From the NCBI RefSeq assembly GCF_013403915.1, contig NZ_JABFDI010000015.1:1-64000 (forward strand): a DNA stretch of 64,000 bases. The letters are read 5' to 3'. The translations under genes were made by a program, and so were the position numbers. Positions 39,571 to 47,174 of the stretch are shown piece after piece (position 1 is the stretch's first letter; each line of letters starts with the position of its first letter). Under the pieces are notes generated by a model, which did no database searches, was not told the origin of the DNA, and saw only the letters and a list, made by a program, of their open reading frames with translations. The stretch comes from Winogradskyella pacifica. GTDB taxonomy: Bacteria > Bacteroidota > Bacteroidia > Flavobacteriales > Flavobacteriaceae.

Positions 39571-39947
39571 TGTTACACAAAGTTGCACGAAGAATTCACG
39601 GAGGTGCACGGAGAGATTCTTTTAAACTATAAACTGAATATTTTAAATTTAATATTCTCGCGAAGGCACAAAGACTCACAGTTAAAATTCGAAAAGTAAT
39701 GATTAATCTTAAATGCTGTTACACGAAGTTGCACGGAGACATCACAGAGATGCACGGAAAGATTGTTTTAGATTATAGACTGAATATTTTAAATTTAATA
39801 TTCTCGCGAAGACGCTAAGGCGAGAAGTTGAAATGTAAAAAGTAATGATTAATCTTAAATGCTGTTACACGAAGTTGTACGGAGACGTCACAGAGATGCA
39901 TGGAGAGCTTCTTTTAAACTATAGACTGAATATTTTAAATTTAATAT
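39571..39947. repeat. 146-bp tandem repeat, 2.6 units
   Basis: Units begin with TGTTACAC(A/G)AAGTTG at 39571, 39717 and 39863, an exact 146-base spacing twice. Each has a block rich in CACGG(A)G/CACAGAG words, then GAATATTTTAAATTTAATATTC (a near-palindrome), and in the first two units a CTCGCGAAG(A/G)C block. Unit 3 ends near 39947. Units differ by scattered changes. It fills most of the 484-base gap between the PLP enzyme and the ABC permease. No gene was found within it. Confidence 0.85.
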
Positions 39948-39971
39948 AGATACTGCGGAAGTTTTTCTTGA

Positions 39972-41204
39972 TTAATCGAATCGAATAGCTTTGACTGGAG
40001 AAATTTTAGAAATAATTACCGAAGGAATTAAGAGCATTAACAAACAGGCCACAAACGTGCCTATATTTAATAGAATTATATAATCCCAACTGATATAAAC
40101 CGGAGCATTATTCACATAATAAATATCTGGATTTAATGGAAATAGTTTGAAATATTTCTGCGCAAACAACAAGCCTAAACCTATCATATTTCCCCATAGT
40201 AAACCTAAACCTATTAAGTAAGAAGCGTTATAGAGAAACACTTTTCTGATGGTCCAATTAGAACTTCCTAAAGCTTTTAGGATGCCTATCATTTGAGTGC
40301 GTTCTAAAATTAAAACCAATAATGCAGTAATCATGTTAATTCCAGCGACAATAATCATAATAGCGATAATGCCGTATGTATTGTTATCAAAAATCTTAAT
40401 CCATTCAAAAATCGTGTAATATTTTCGGGTGATAGATGTAGCGTTCATTAAAGACGGCACTTCCTTAAAGATTTCAACCGTTTTTTCTTCAATCTGCGAG
40501 AAGTCATCTATAAAGACTTCAAAACTCCCTATTTGATCGGGTTCCCATTTATTGATGCGTTGAATATGCCTTAAGTCAGCAATACAAAACTTTTCATCTA
40601 GCTCCTGAAAACCAGAATTGTAAACCCCTACAATTTCATAATTAAGGATGCGTGGCCTATCATTTAAAGGATTACCAAATAAGGTTTGAAATTTATCTCC
40701 GACTTTAAATCCTAAGCGATTGGCTAAATAATTAGAGATTAAAATTTCTTGGTTTATCTCTTTTGTAAAATCTGGAAGTCGGCCTTCAACTAAAAATTCT
40801 TTAAAATAGTCCCAATTATAATCGGCTCCTACTCCTTTTACAACCACTCCTTCAAAATCCGTTTCTGTTCTAATAACAGCAAACTTTTGAGCCACACCTT
40901 GAATGTGATTAATACCATCTACAGATGTAAAATTCGGATAAAAATCCTGATTGATAGAAATTGGCACTTGCGATTCGTCTGAAGCGTTAGAATCGTAATT
41001 TTTAATTTCTACATGACCATTAAACGCTACAACTTTATCTCTAATCTTTTGTTGTAAACCGATACCTGTAGCAATTGCAATAAGCATTACAATAATTCCA
41101 ATAGCAATTGCTGCGATACCAATTTTAATTATTGGTGCCGAAACACTACTTTTATACGTTTTATTGCCAATTATACGTTTAGCTATAAATAACTCGAAAT
41201 TCAC
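39972..41204 (-). CDS. FtsX-like/LolCE-type ABC transporter permease
   Basis: 410 residues. One N-terminal membrane helix (about 20-45), a large extracytoplasmic MacB-type domain (about 45-270) and three C-terminal helices (TYGIIAIMIIVAGINMIT, a second around 340 and a third near 385) fit the LolC/LolE lipoprotein-release permease pattern. No ATPase gene is beside it. It is divergent from namZ with only 8 bases between the two start codons. Confidence 0.9.
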   Translation of the reverse strand: MNFELFIAKRIIGNKTYKSSVSAPIIKIGIAAIAIGIIVMLIAIATGIGLQQKIRDKVVAFNGHVEIKNYDSNASDESQVPISINQDFYPNFTSVDGINHIQGVAQKFAVIRTETDFEGVVVKGVGADYNWDYFKEFLVEGRLPDFTKEINQEILISNYLANRLGFKVGDKFQTLFGNPLNDRPRILNYEIVGVYNSGFQELDEKFCIADLRHIQRINKWEPDQIGSFEVFIDDFSQIEEKTVEIFKEVPSLMNATSITRKYYTIFEWIKIFDNNTYGIIAIMIIVAGINMITALLVLILERTQMIGILKALGSSNWTIRKVFLYNASYLIGLGLLWGNMIGLGLLFAQKYFKLFPLNPDIYYVNNAPVYISWDYIILLNIGTFVACLLMLLIPSVIISKISPVKAIRFD

Positions 41205-41212
41205 TCTTAGAT

Positions 41213-42490
41213 ATGCTTTTAAAGGTTTTCAAAAATACAGTTTTATTCTCTATAATTATTGGGATTTCCCTTGTAACATTTTCATGTGGAAATAGTGTAA
41301 AGCGAGACGTTGAAAGCTCTGCTCTAAAAGACTTAGCGGATAACGGTATTTCTACTCCTTATATGGTAAACAACGAAGTTGATAAACCAATTATTGTTGG
41401 AGCCAACAGAACATCAACATATTTACCTCTATTAAAAGGAAAGCGTGTGGCTGTAGTTGCTAATCAGACGAGTGTCATTTTTAAAAACCAAGGCTATACT
41501 CATATTGTAGATTCCTTGTTGAGTTTAGATGTTGATATCAAAAAAGTATTTTCTCCAGAACATGGGTTTAGAGGGACTGCAGATGCTGGTGAATTAGTAA
41601 AAGATGGCAAGGACACCAAAACGGGTTTATCCATTTATTCACTTCATGGTAAACATAAAAAACCTACCAAAACACAGCTTGAAGATGTAGATCTCATGGT
41701 TTTTGATATTCAAGATGTTGGTGTTCGGTTTTACACTTACATTTCTACATTACATTATATTATGGAAGCTTGTGCCGAACAAAATATTCCCGTTTTAATT
41801 TTAGATCGTCCAAACCCGAATGGTAATTATATTGATGGTCCTGTTTTAGAAAAAAAGCACAGTAGTTTTTTAGGTATGCATCCTATTCCTTTGGTACATG
41901 GTATGACCATTGGCGAATACGCAAAAATGGTTAATGGAGAAGCGTGGTTAACGAATGGAGTGACTTGTGACATTACGATTATTGAAATGCAAAACTATGA
42001 TCATAATCGCACCTATAGCTTAGCTTTAAGACCGTCTCCAAATTTACCGAACGACCAATCTATTGAGCTATATCCGAGTTTAGGTTTGTTTGAAGGTACC
42101 AATATCAATGCTGGTAGAGGAACAGAATTTCAGTTTCAACGCTATGGTGCCCCGTTTTTAGATAAGAATCATTATACCTTTAAGTATACTCCTATTCCTA
42201 ATTTTGGATCTAAACACCCAAAACATGAAAACGAAGTTTGTTATGGTGTTGATTTATCTAAAGTGAAAGCAGAACGTCATTTTACTTTAAAATATATTAT
42301 GGATGCGTATCACAATGCTACTGATAAATCCAAAGTGTTTAATACGGCTAATTTCACCACTCATGCTGGGACTGCAACATTGCAAAAACAAATTGAAGCC
42401 GGTTTAACTGAAGCTGAAATTAAAGCGACGTGGCAAAACGATTTAGACGCATACAAGAACGTACGTCGTCAGTATTTACTCTATAAATAA
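41213..42490 (+). CDS. Exo-beta-N-acetylmuramidase NamZ-type lipoprotein (DUF1343)
   Basis: 425 residues with a lipoprotein signal (LVTFSCG). The family blocks GKRVAVVANQTSV, FSPEHGFRG, MVFDIQDVGVRFYTYISTLHY and LDRPNPNGNYIDGP are all present, matching DUF1343 proteins, now known as NamZ (GH171) exo-acting beta-N-acetylmuramidases that trim peptidoglycan fragments. It probably works in the periplasm on muropeptides for recycling. It converges on the GDPD gene with a 2-base gap. Confidence 0.9.
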   Translation: MLLKVFKNTVLFSIIIGISLVTFSCGNSVKRDVESSALKDLADNGISTPYMVNNEVDKPIIVGANRTSTYLPLLKGKRVAVVANQTSVIFKNQGYTHIVDSLLSLDVDIKKVFSPEHGFRGTADAGELVKDGKDTKTGLSIYSLHGKHKKPTKTQLEDVDLMVFDIQDVGVRFYTYISTLHYIMEACAEQNIPVLILDRPNPNGNYIDGPVLEKKHSSFLGMHPIPLVHGMTIGEYAKMVNGEAWLTNGVTCDITIIEMQNYDHNRTYSLALRPSPNLPNDQSIELYPSLGLFEGTNINAGRGTEFQFQRYGAPFLDKNHYTFKYTPIPNFGSKHPKHENEVCYGVDLSKVKAERHFTLKYIMDAYHNATDKSKVFNTANFTTHAGTATLQKQIEAGLTEAEIKATWQNDLDAYKNVRRQYLLYK

Positions 42491-42492
42491 AT

Positions 42493-43359
42493 CTACTGTT
42501 TTAGTATTTCAATAAGCTGATCGGGATAATCTGTAATAATACCATCTACAGCCCAAGACTGCATGAGCTTCATATCTTCTGTGGCGTTAATAGTCCAAGG
42601 AATTACTTTAAAGCCCTGATCTTGATATGCTTTTACCGATTCTGCAGTCAATAGTTTAAAATATGGACTGATAATTTCTGGTTTAAAGGATAACTCTTCA
42701 AGTTTTACGTCGATCGTTTCATTATCCTCAACTAACAAGGCAACCTCCATTTTTGGTGATTGCTTTTTAATTTCTTCAAGAATGACAACATCAAAAGATT
42801 GAAGATTTACACGATTGAGCATGTCATTTTTTTCAATTTCGTTTAAAACTAATTTCACATAAGCTTTAGGCTGTGGCGTAAAAACACCATAATATGACGT
42901 TTCAGATTTAATTTCAATATTAAACTTAACATCTGAATCTTTAGCTTTAACCAAATCAAAAACTTCAGATAATAACGGTTTGTAGGTCTTTAACTTTTCT
43001 TGCTGAGGATATGTTGGATGAAATTTTGAACCACAATCAAATTGTTTAATCTCATCATAATTCATGTGATATAAATTATAATCTTTTTCTGAGTTATCAG
43101 GCAGAACGTCTCCATCAGGATTTAGACATATAATTGGATTCATATAAGGTTCATGAGACACCACAACCTTATGATCTTTAGAAATTACAATGTCTAATTC
43201 TAAAGTATGCACTCCTAAATCAATAGCCTTTTCAAAAGCAGGCAACGAATTTTCTGGCAATAAACCTCTACAACCTCTGTGGCCTTGAATATCAATTTGC
43301 TTTTTAGAATTACAACTCATACATAAAATTATTAAGACGATAATGGTATTAGTTTTCAT
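42493..43359 (-). CDS. Glycerophosphodiester phosphodiesterase, lipoprotein
   Basis: 288 residues from the ATG at 43357-43359; a longer frame begins at 43383 inside the desaturase gene. The signal peptide ends at CMSC (lipobox). GDPD motifs IQGHRGCRGLLPENSLPAF, LELDIVISKDHKVVVSHEP and the final ITDYPD strand are complete. It hydrolyses glycerophosphodiesters to sn-glycerol 3-phosphate and an alcohol. It overlaps the sterol-desaturase gene by 11 bases, indicating translational coupling. Confidence 0.9.
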   Translation of the reverse strand: MKTNTIIVLIILCMSCNSKKQIDIQGHRGCRGLLPENSLPAFEKAIDLGVHTLELDIVISKDHKVVVSHEPYMNPIICLNPDGDVLPDNSEKDYNLYHMNYDEIKQFDCGSKFHPTYPQQEKLKTYKPLLSEVFDLVKAKDSDVKFNIEIKSETSYYGVFTPQPKAYVKLVLNEIEKNDMLNRVNLQSFDVVILEEIKKQSPKMEVALLVEDNETIDVKLEELSFKPEIISPYFKLLTAESVKAYQDQGFKVIPWTINATEDMKLMQSWAVDGIITDYPDQLIEILKQ

Positions 43360-44188
43360 CTGCAGAAAGCGTTGATTTTTCATAATTCTGAAAAGGCTGT
43401 TTTAATAGCTCTTTAATATTTCCATTTTTAACTTCATCTGGAAACACATCCACTCCATAAATCAACTTTTCGCGATCCATATATCGATAAGTTCCTAACA
43501 TGCGATCCCAAATACTGAAGATATTTCCAAAGTTTGAATCTGTATAAGGTAATCTATAATGGTGATGGATTTTATGCATATCTGGTGAGACAATCACATA
43601 GCTTAATGCTTTATCTAAACCTTTTGGCATTTTAATATTGGCATGCGTAAGCTGAGTAAATATAAGTGATAGCGCTTGGTAAATCATTACCAAAGCAATT
43701 GGAGTCCCAACGATAAAAATACCAAGCAGTGTAAACGAAAACCGAATGACACTTTCTATTGGGTGATGTCTATTTCCGGTAGTTGTATCTACACTATGAT
43801 CGGTATGATGTACTAAATGCACCATCCAAAGTGGTTTTATTCTGTGCTCTACATAATGTGCTAAATAGGCGCCGAAAAAATCGAGTAACACAACTCCTAG
43901 CAACGCATGTAACCATAACGGCATTTGCGGTAACCAATTTATAATGCCGAAATTATTAGCCGTAACCCAATCTGAAGACCATAACAACAAAAAAGCCAAA
44001 GCAAAATTAATTATGATGGTGGTCAATGTAAAAAAGAGATTTGGAAGTGCGTGCCTCCACTTTTTGTATTTGAACTTAAATAATGGTATACCACCTTCTA
44101 ACAACCAGAAAAAGGTTAAACCTCCTACTAAAATAAGACTTCGATGAGTCGAAGGAATAGTTTCAAAATAGGAGATCAAATTTTCCAA
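43349..44188 (-). CDS. Sterol desaturase/fatty acid hydroxylase family protein
   Basis: 279 residues with about four membrane helices. The di-iron histidine clusters HYVEHRIKPLW, HLVHHTDHSVD and HKIHHHYRLPYTDSNFGN are complete. The family hydroxylates or desaturates lipids such as sterols, hopanoids or fatty acids; the substrate is not evident. It lies in a run with the GDPD lipoprotein (overlap) and a secreted protein upstream (5-base gap), suggesting joint transcription. Confidence 0.88.
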   Translation of the reverse strand: MENLISYFETIPSTHRSLILVGGLTFFWLLEGGIPLFKFKYKKWRHALPNLFFTLTTIIINFALAFLLLWSSDWVTANNFGIINWLPQMPLWLHALLGVVLLDFFGAYLAHYVEHRIKPLWMVHLVHHTDHSVDTTTGNRHHPIESVIRFSFTLLGIFIVGTPIALVMIYQALSLIFTQLTHANIKMPKGLDKALSYVIVSPDMHKIHHHYRLPYTDSNFGNIFSIWDRMLGTYRYMDREKLIYGVDVFPDEVKNGNIKELLKQPFQNYEKSTLSADEN

Positions 44189-44193
44189 AACTG

Positions 44194-45093
44194 TTATGAA
44201 TTAAGATTAATAAGCAATTGCGCTTTCTTCAAATTTACTGAAGAAATTTTAGATTCCCATAATGCTGCATTAGTTTCATCATTTACAGCCTTATAAGCTG
44301 TATAATATAAAAATGCCACTAAGGACTGATTATTAGACTCCATGTTTTCAGCATCCATTCGGTTTAATTGTCTAATTACTTTTTTAGGGCGTTTTGTTAT
44401 TAAATATTGCTGAACATCTAAAAGCGATACACGTTCTGTTAAGGCTTTCTGATCTTCGGATGGGTTAGCTGTAATAAATTCAGAAGCTTCATTTAAATAA
44501 ATAAGTCCTAAATCTATTAAAGTTCGTCTAGCTTTTTCTTTCAAGTACATTGAATAATCAAAATACTTAGACGCTAAATAATAGGCCGAATAGAAATCCC
44601 TTTCCGTCTTATAACCAATGAGTTCAGGCGAGATATATTCTGTATTTAAGGCATAATTATTAATTATTGTTGTGATGTTTTGAAAATTATCAGGATCATT
44701 AGAAAGGTTTAAAATATTCCCATTAACATCCATTATCTTTATAGAATCGTCATTAAACTTGTTAATATATTGTTGCGATCGGTTGTCCTTAATTTTCGCA
44801 TATAACTCTGCATAATTATGCTCAGCTACAATTACAGGAACAAAATACTCCCAAATTAAAGGACTAATAACTTCACTTTCAAATAAATTTTCAATCAAGA
44901 TTGTTTTACCAATCTCATCATTTGCTAAAACAGCATAGGGATATAGAGTACTTTCTTCCCAAACCATCAGCACCATTTTATTTTGGGTTAGCGCTAAATT
45001 TTGTGCAATATCTAAATTGGTCATCCATGGCTGTGAATAGGACACATTAAACGCAAACAATAGAAACAGTAATTTTAAAATTAAATTATTCAT
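44194..45093 (-). CDS. Secreted protein of unknown function, thioredoxin-like N-terminus
   Basis: 299 residues. A signal peptide (about 1-20) is followed by PWMTNLDIAQNLALTQNKMVLMVW, which looks like the start of a thioredoxin-fold domain (DUF255/thioredoxin-like) but no CxxC motif is present. The C-terminal half is helical. It should act in the periplasm. It opens the run ending in the GDPD gene; no function can be named. Confidence 0.7.
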   Translation of the reverse strand: MNNLILKLLFLLFAFNVSYSQPWMTNLDIAQNLALTQNKMVLMVWEESTLYPYAVLANDEIGKTILIENLFESEVISPLIWEYFVPVIVAEHNYAELYAKIKDNRSQQYINKFNDDSIKIMDVNGNILNLSNDPDNFQNITTIINNYALNTEYISPELIGYKTERDFYSAYYLASKYFDYSMYLKEKARRTLIDLGLIYLNEASEFITANPSEDQKALTERVSLLDVQQYLITKRPKKVIRQLNRMDAENMESNNQSLVAFLYYTAYKAVNDETNAALWESKISSVNLKKAQLLINLNS

Positions 45094-45150
45094 AGTCTTT
45101 TTTTTTTATCTGTTAAGCATCAAAAATTATTCCGAATACAACTTCAATTA

Positions 45151-45642
45151 TTACTGAATACGCTTTTTCATTTCTTCAACAATATTATATGCTGCCGGAC
45201 AAATAGCAACATTCTTCATCGTTAAATTAGAGATCTGTTGAAACTTTTTTCGATCCGTGTGTGGAAACTCACTACAGGCCTTAGGTCTCACATCATAAAT
45301 TGAACAATAATTATCTGCCCCTAAAAATGTACACGGCACAGATTGCAACACATAATCATTTTCATCATCTAAGCGTAAATAGGTTTCAATGAATTGCTGT
45401 TCTTTCATTTTGAAAAACTTTGCAATCCGCTGGATATCTTTTGGCGTAAATAAAGGCCCTGTGGTTTTACAGCAATTAGCACACTTTAAACAATCAGTGC
45501 GCTCAAATTCTTCTTCATGCAACTCTTGCATTAAATAGTCTAACTGTTTTGGTGGTTTCTTTTTTAGCTTGGTAAAAAAGGTTTTATTCTCCTTATGCTT
45601 ATCTTTGGCGAGCTTAGGAAGATTATTAATTTGGTCTTGCAT
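45151..45642 (-). CDS. YkgJ family cysteine cluster protein
   Basis: 163 residues. Cysteines in TDCLKCANCCKTTGP, PCTFLGADNYCSIYDVRPKACSEFP and a later CPAA site make up the metal-binding cluster of YkgJ/UPF0153 proteins, which bind zinc or iron-sulfur. Function in the family is not established. The N-terminus is Lys-rich. It is divergent from the methyltransferase gene at 45714. Confidence 0.9.
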   Translation of the reverse strand: MQDQINNLPKLAKDKHKENKTFFTKLKKKPPKQLDYLMQELHEEEFERTDCLKCANCCKTTGPLFTPKDIQRIAKFFKMKEQQFIETYLRLDDENDYVLQSVPCTFLGADNYCSIYDVRPKACSEFPHTDRKKFQQISNLTMKNVAICPAAYNIVEEMKKRIQ

Positions 45643-45713
45643 AAAACAAATTTAATTAAAGTTCTCGATACAATTTATATAAAAATAGAAATCACACGAA
45701 CTAACCAATGACT

Positions 45714-46412
45714 ATGAGTAAAGACCTCTTTGGAAAAGCCTTATTAGATTATCAGAATGGAAACTATTCTGAGGACATCATTACATATACAAACATTTCA
45801 GATGAAGATGAATTACCGCTTCCTTATTTATTTAGGAATTATTCTGAAATGCCAAAACTTGAGCAAGCAGCTTTAAAATTAGCAAAAGGCAATGTGTTAG
45901 ATGTGGGTTGTGGTTCTGGAAGTCATGCGTTGTGGTTACAAGAACAAGATATCAAAGTAAAAGCTATTGATAGTTCTGAAGGTGCAGTTGAAGTCGCTAT
46001 GAAACGTGGTGTTTTAAATGTTGAATTAAAACCACTTTTAGAGGAAACCGAAAGTTTTGATACGATTTTACTATTGATGAATGGTACGGGAATTTTCCAA
46101 GAATTATCTGAAGTAGCGAACTATTTAAAGCATTTAAAGTCACTTTTGAATCTTGATGGTCAAATTTTAATTGACTCCTCCGATATTTCATATATGTATG
46201 AAGATGACGATGGCGGCATGTGGCTAGACCTCAACCAAGGTTATCCTGGTGAATTAGATTATTTCTTATCTTATAAAGGCGAAAAAGAAGTGCCTATGAA
46301 ATGGTTATATCTCGATTTTGAAACCTTGAAAACAGCTTGTTTAACAGTTGGTTTAAAGTGTGAGAAGGTTATGGATGGTGAGCATTTTGATTATTTGGCT
46401 AGGATCTTTTAA
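45714..46412 (+). CDS. Class I SAM-dependent methyltransferase
   Basis: 232 residues from the ATG at 45714 (MSKDLFGKALLDY); ATG at 45708 adds two residues. Motif I VLDVGCGSGSHALWL, acidic loop KAIDSSEGAVEVA and the DTILLLMNGTGIFQE strand fit a Rossmann methyltransferase (Methyltransf_25/11). Substrate unknown. Its last ~100 bases are repeated at 46546-46647 as part of a tandem duplication with the GxxExxY gene. Confidence 0.85.
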   Translation: MSKDLFGKALLDYQNGNYSEDIITYTNISDEDELPLPYLFRNYSEMPKLEQAALKLAKGNVLDVGCGSGSHALWLQEQDIKVKAIDSSEGAVEVAMKRGVLNVELKPLLEETESFDTILLLMNGTGIFQELSEVANYLKHLKSLLNLDGQILIDSSDISYMYEDDDGGMWLDLNQGYPGELDYFLSYKGEKEVPMKWLYLDFETLKTACLTVGLKCEKVMDGEHFDYLARIF

Positions 46413-46544
46413 GGACTATTTCACAAAAAGAAGGCACAAAAGACACCAAAATGTATTTAAAATTAATTAGATACATTTATACCTATGGATGCGAATAAAT
46501 TATCAAATATCATTTTAGGCTGTGCAATAGAAGTGCACAAACAA
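46311..46544. repeat. Tandem duplication, copy 1 (methyltransferase end to GxxExxY start)
   Basis: This 234-base segment runs from the last 34 codons of the methyltransferase gene, over the intergenic spacer, to the first 20 codons of a GxxExxY frame. It recurs at 46546-46787 with five substitutions and one 8-base insertion in the second copy. Copy 1 carries the complete methyltransferase end but only the beginning of GxxExxY. Confidence 0.92.
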
Positions 46545-46556
46545 ACTCGATTTTGA
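46485..46556 (+). pseudogene. Truncated GxxExxY 5' fragment
   Basis: Starts MDANKLSNIILGCAIEVHKQ, identical to the intact gene at 46728 except Ala3 for Glu3, and then runs into the duplicated methyltransferase sequence, reading TRF and a stop at 46554-46556. It is a 23-residue remnant created by the duplication breakpoint. Confidence 0.9.
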
Positions 46557-46647
46557 AACCTTGAAAACAGCTTGTTTAACGATTGGTTTGAAGTGTGAAA
46601 AGGTTATGGATGGTGAGCATTTTGATTATTTGGCTAGGATCTTTTAA
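46546..46647 (+). pseudogene. Duplicated 3' fragment of the methyltransferase gene
   Basis: Repeats the last 33 codons plus stop of the methyltransferase in the same reading frame relative to its own codons. Of four substitutions against the intact gene, three are synonymous and one is Val to Ile. There is no start codon upstream in frame, so it should not be expressed as a functional protein. Confidence 0.9.
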
Positions 46648-46656
46648 GGACTATTT

Positions 46657-46683
46657 CACAAAGTTCCACAAAGAAGGCACAAA
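46657..46683. repeat. Left inverted repeat of the GxxExxY unit
   Basis: 27-base block built from CACAAAG words (CACAAAGTTCC, CAAAGAAGGCACAAA). Its reverse complement matches 47135-47161 at 25 of 27 positions. It lies 44 bases before the GxxExxY start codon. Confidence 0.85.
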
Positions 46684-46727
46684 AGACACCAAAATGTATT
46701 TAAAATTAATTAGATACATTTATACCT

Positions 46728-47099
46728 ATGGATGAGAATAAATTATCAAATATCATTTTAGGCTGTGCAATAGAAGTGCACAAACAACTTGGCCCAGGAT
46801 TATTAGAATCGGCTTATCAAGAGTGTTTATTCTATGAATTAAAGAAAGCTGGTCTTGCTGTTCAAAAAGAAAAAGCATTACCTATTGTTTATAAAGACAT
46901 AATGTTAGATCATGGCTATAGAATTGATTTGCTTGTCGAAAACAAAGTCGTCATAGAAATTAAAACTGTTGAAGCATTCTCTGATGTTCATTTAGCACAA
47001 GTATTAACCTATTTAAAACTTGGAAATTATAAATTAGGATTGCTTTTGAACTTTCATGTTACAACACTAAAAAATGGAATCCGACGCGTGATTCTATAA
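46728..47099 (+). CDS. GxxExxY protein (PDDEXK_3-type nuclease fold)
   Basis: 123 residues. The naming motif is GLLESAY at 24-30. Further on, Asp67 in GYRIDLLVENK and Glu77-Ile-Lys79 in VVIEIKT give the D...ExK signature of PD-(D/E)XK nucleases; IRRVIL closes the protein. Family members often occur in several copies per genome and have no assigned function. The gene is flanked by inverted repeats at 46657-46683 and 47135-47161 and follows a truncated copy of itself. The full active-site set is present, so it is probably functional. Confidence 0.9.
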   Translation: MDENKLSNIILGCAIEVHKQLGPGLLESAYQECLFYELKKAGLAVQKEKALPIVYKDIMLDHGYRIDLLVENKVVIEIKTVEAFSDVHLAQVLTYLKLGNYKLGLLLNFHVTTLKNGIRRVIL

Positions 47100-47134
47100 T
47101 CATTTTTACTTGACATGAATTTTCTTTGTGAAAC

Positions 47135-47161
47135 TTTGTGCCTTCTTTGAGGAACTTTGCG
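47135..47161. repeat. Right inverted repeat of the GxxExxY unit
   Basis: 27-base block TTTGTGCCTTCTTTGAGG..., the reverse complement of 46657-46683 except at two positions. It ends 13 bases before the stop codon of the convergent amidohydrolase gene. Confidence 0.85.
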
Positions 47162-47174
47162 CTACAACTTATAA

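Larger units (their letters stand above)
46546..46787. repeat. Tandem duplication, copy 2
   Basis: Second copy of the 46311-46544 segment, 8 bases longer owing to GTTCCACA within the CACAAAG words at 46657-46680. It contains the spacer with the left inverted repeat of the GxxExxY unit and the true start of that gene. Confidence 0.92.

Noticed and set aside
39571-39947. CRISPR array or coding repeat
   Set aside because: Only three long units with no repeat/spacer structure and no open frame across them.
46485-46556. Functional short GxxExxY gene
   Set aside because: It ends after 23 residues in duplicated methyltransferase sequence and lacks the whole nuclease core.
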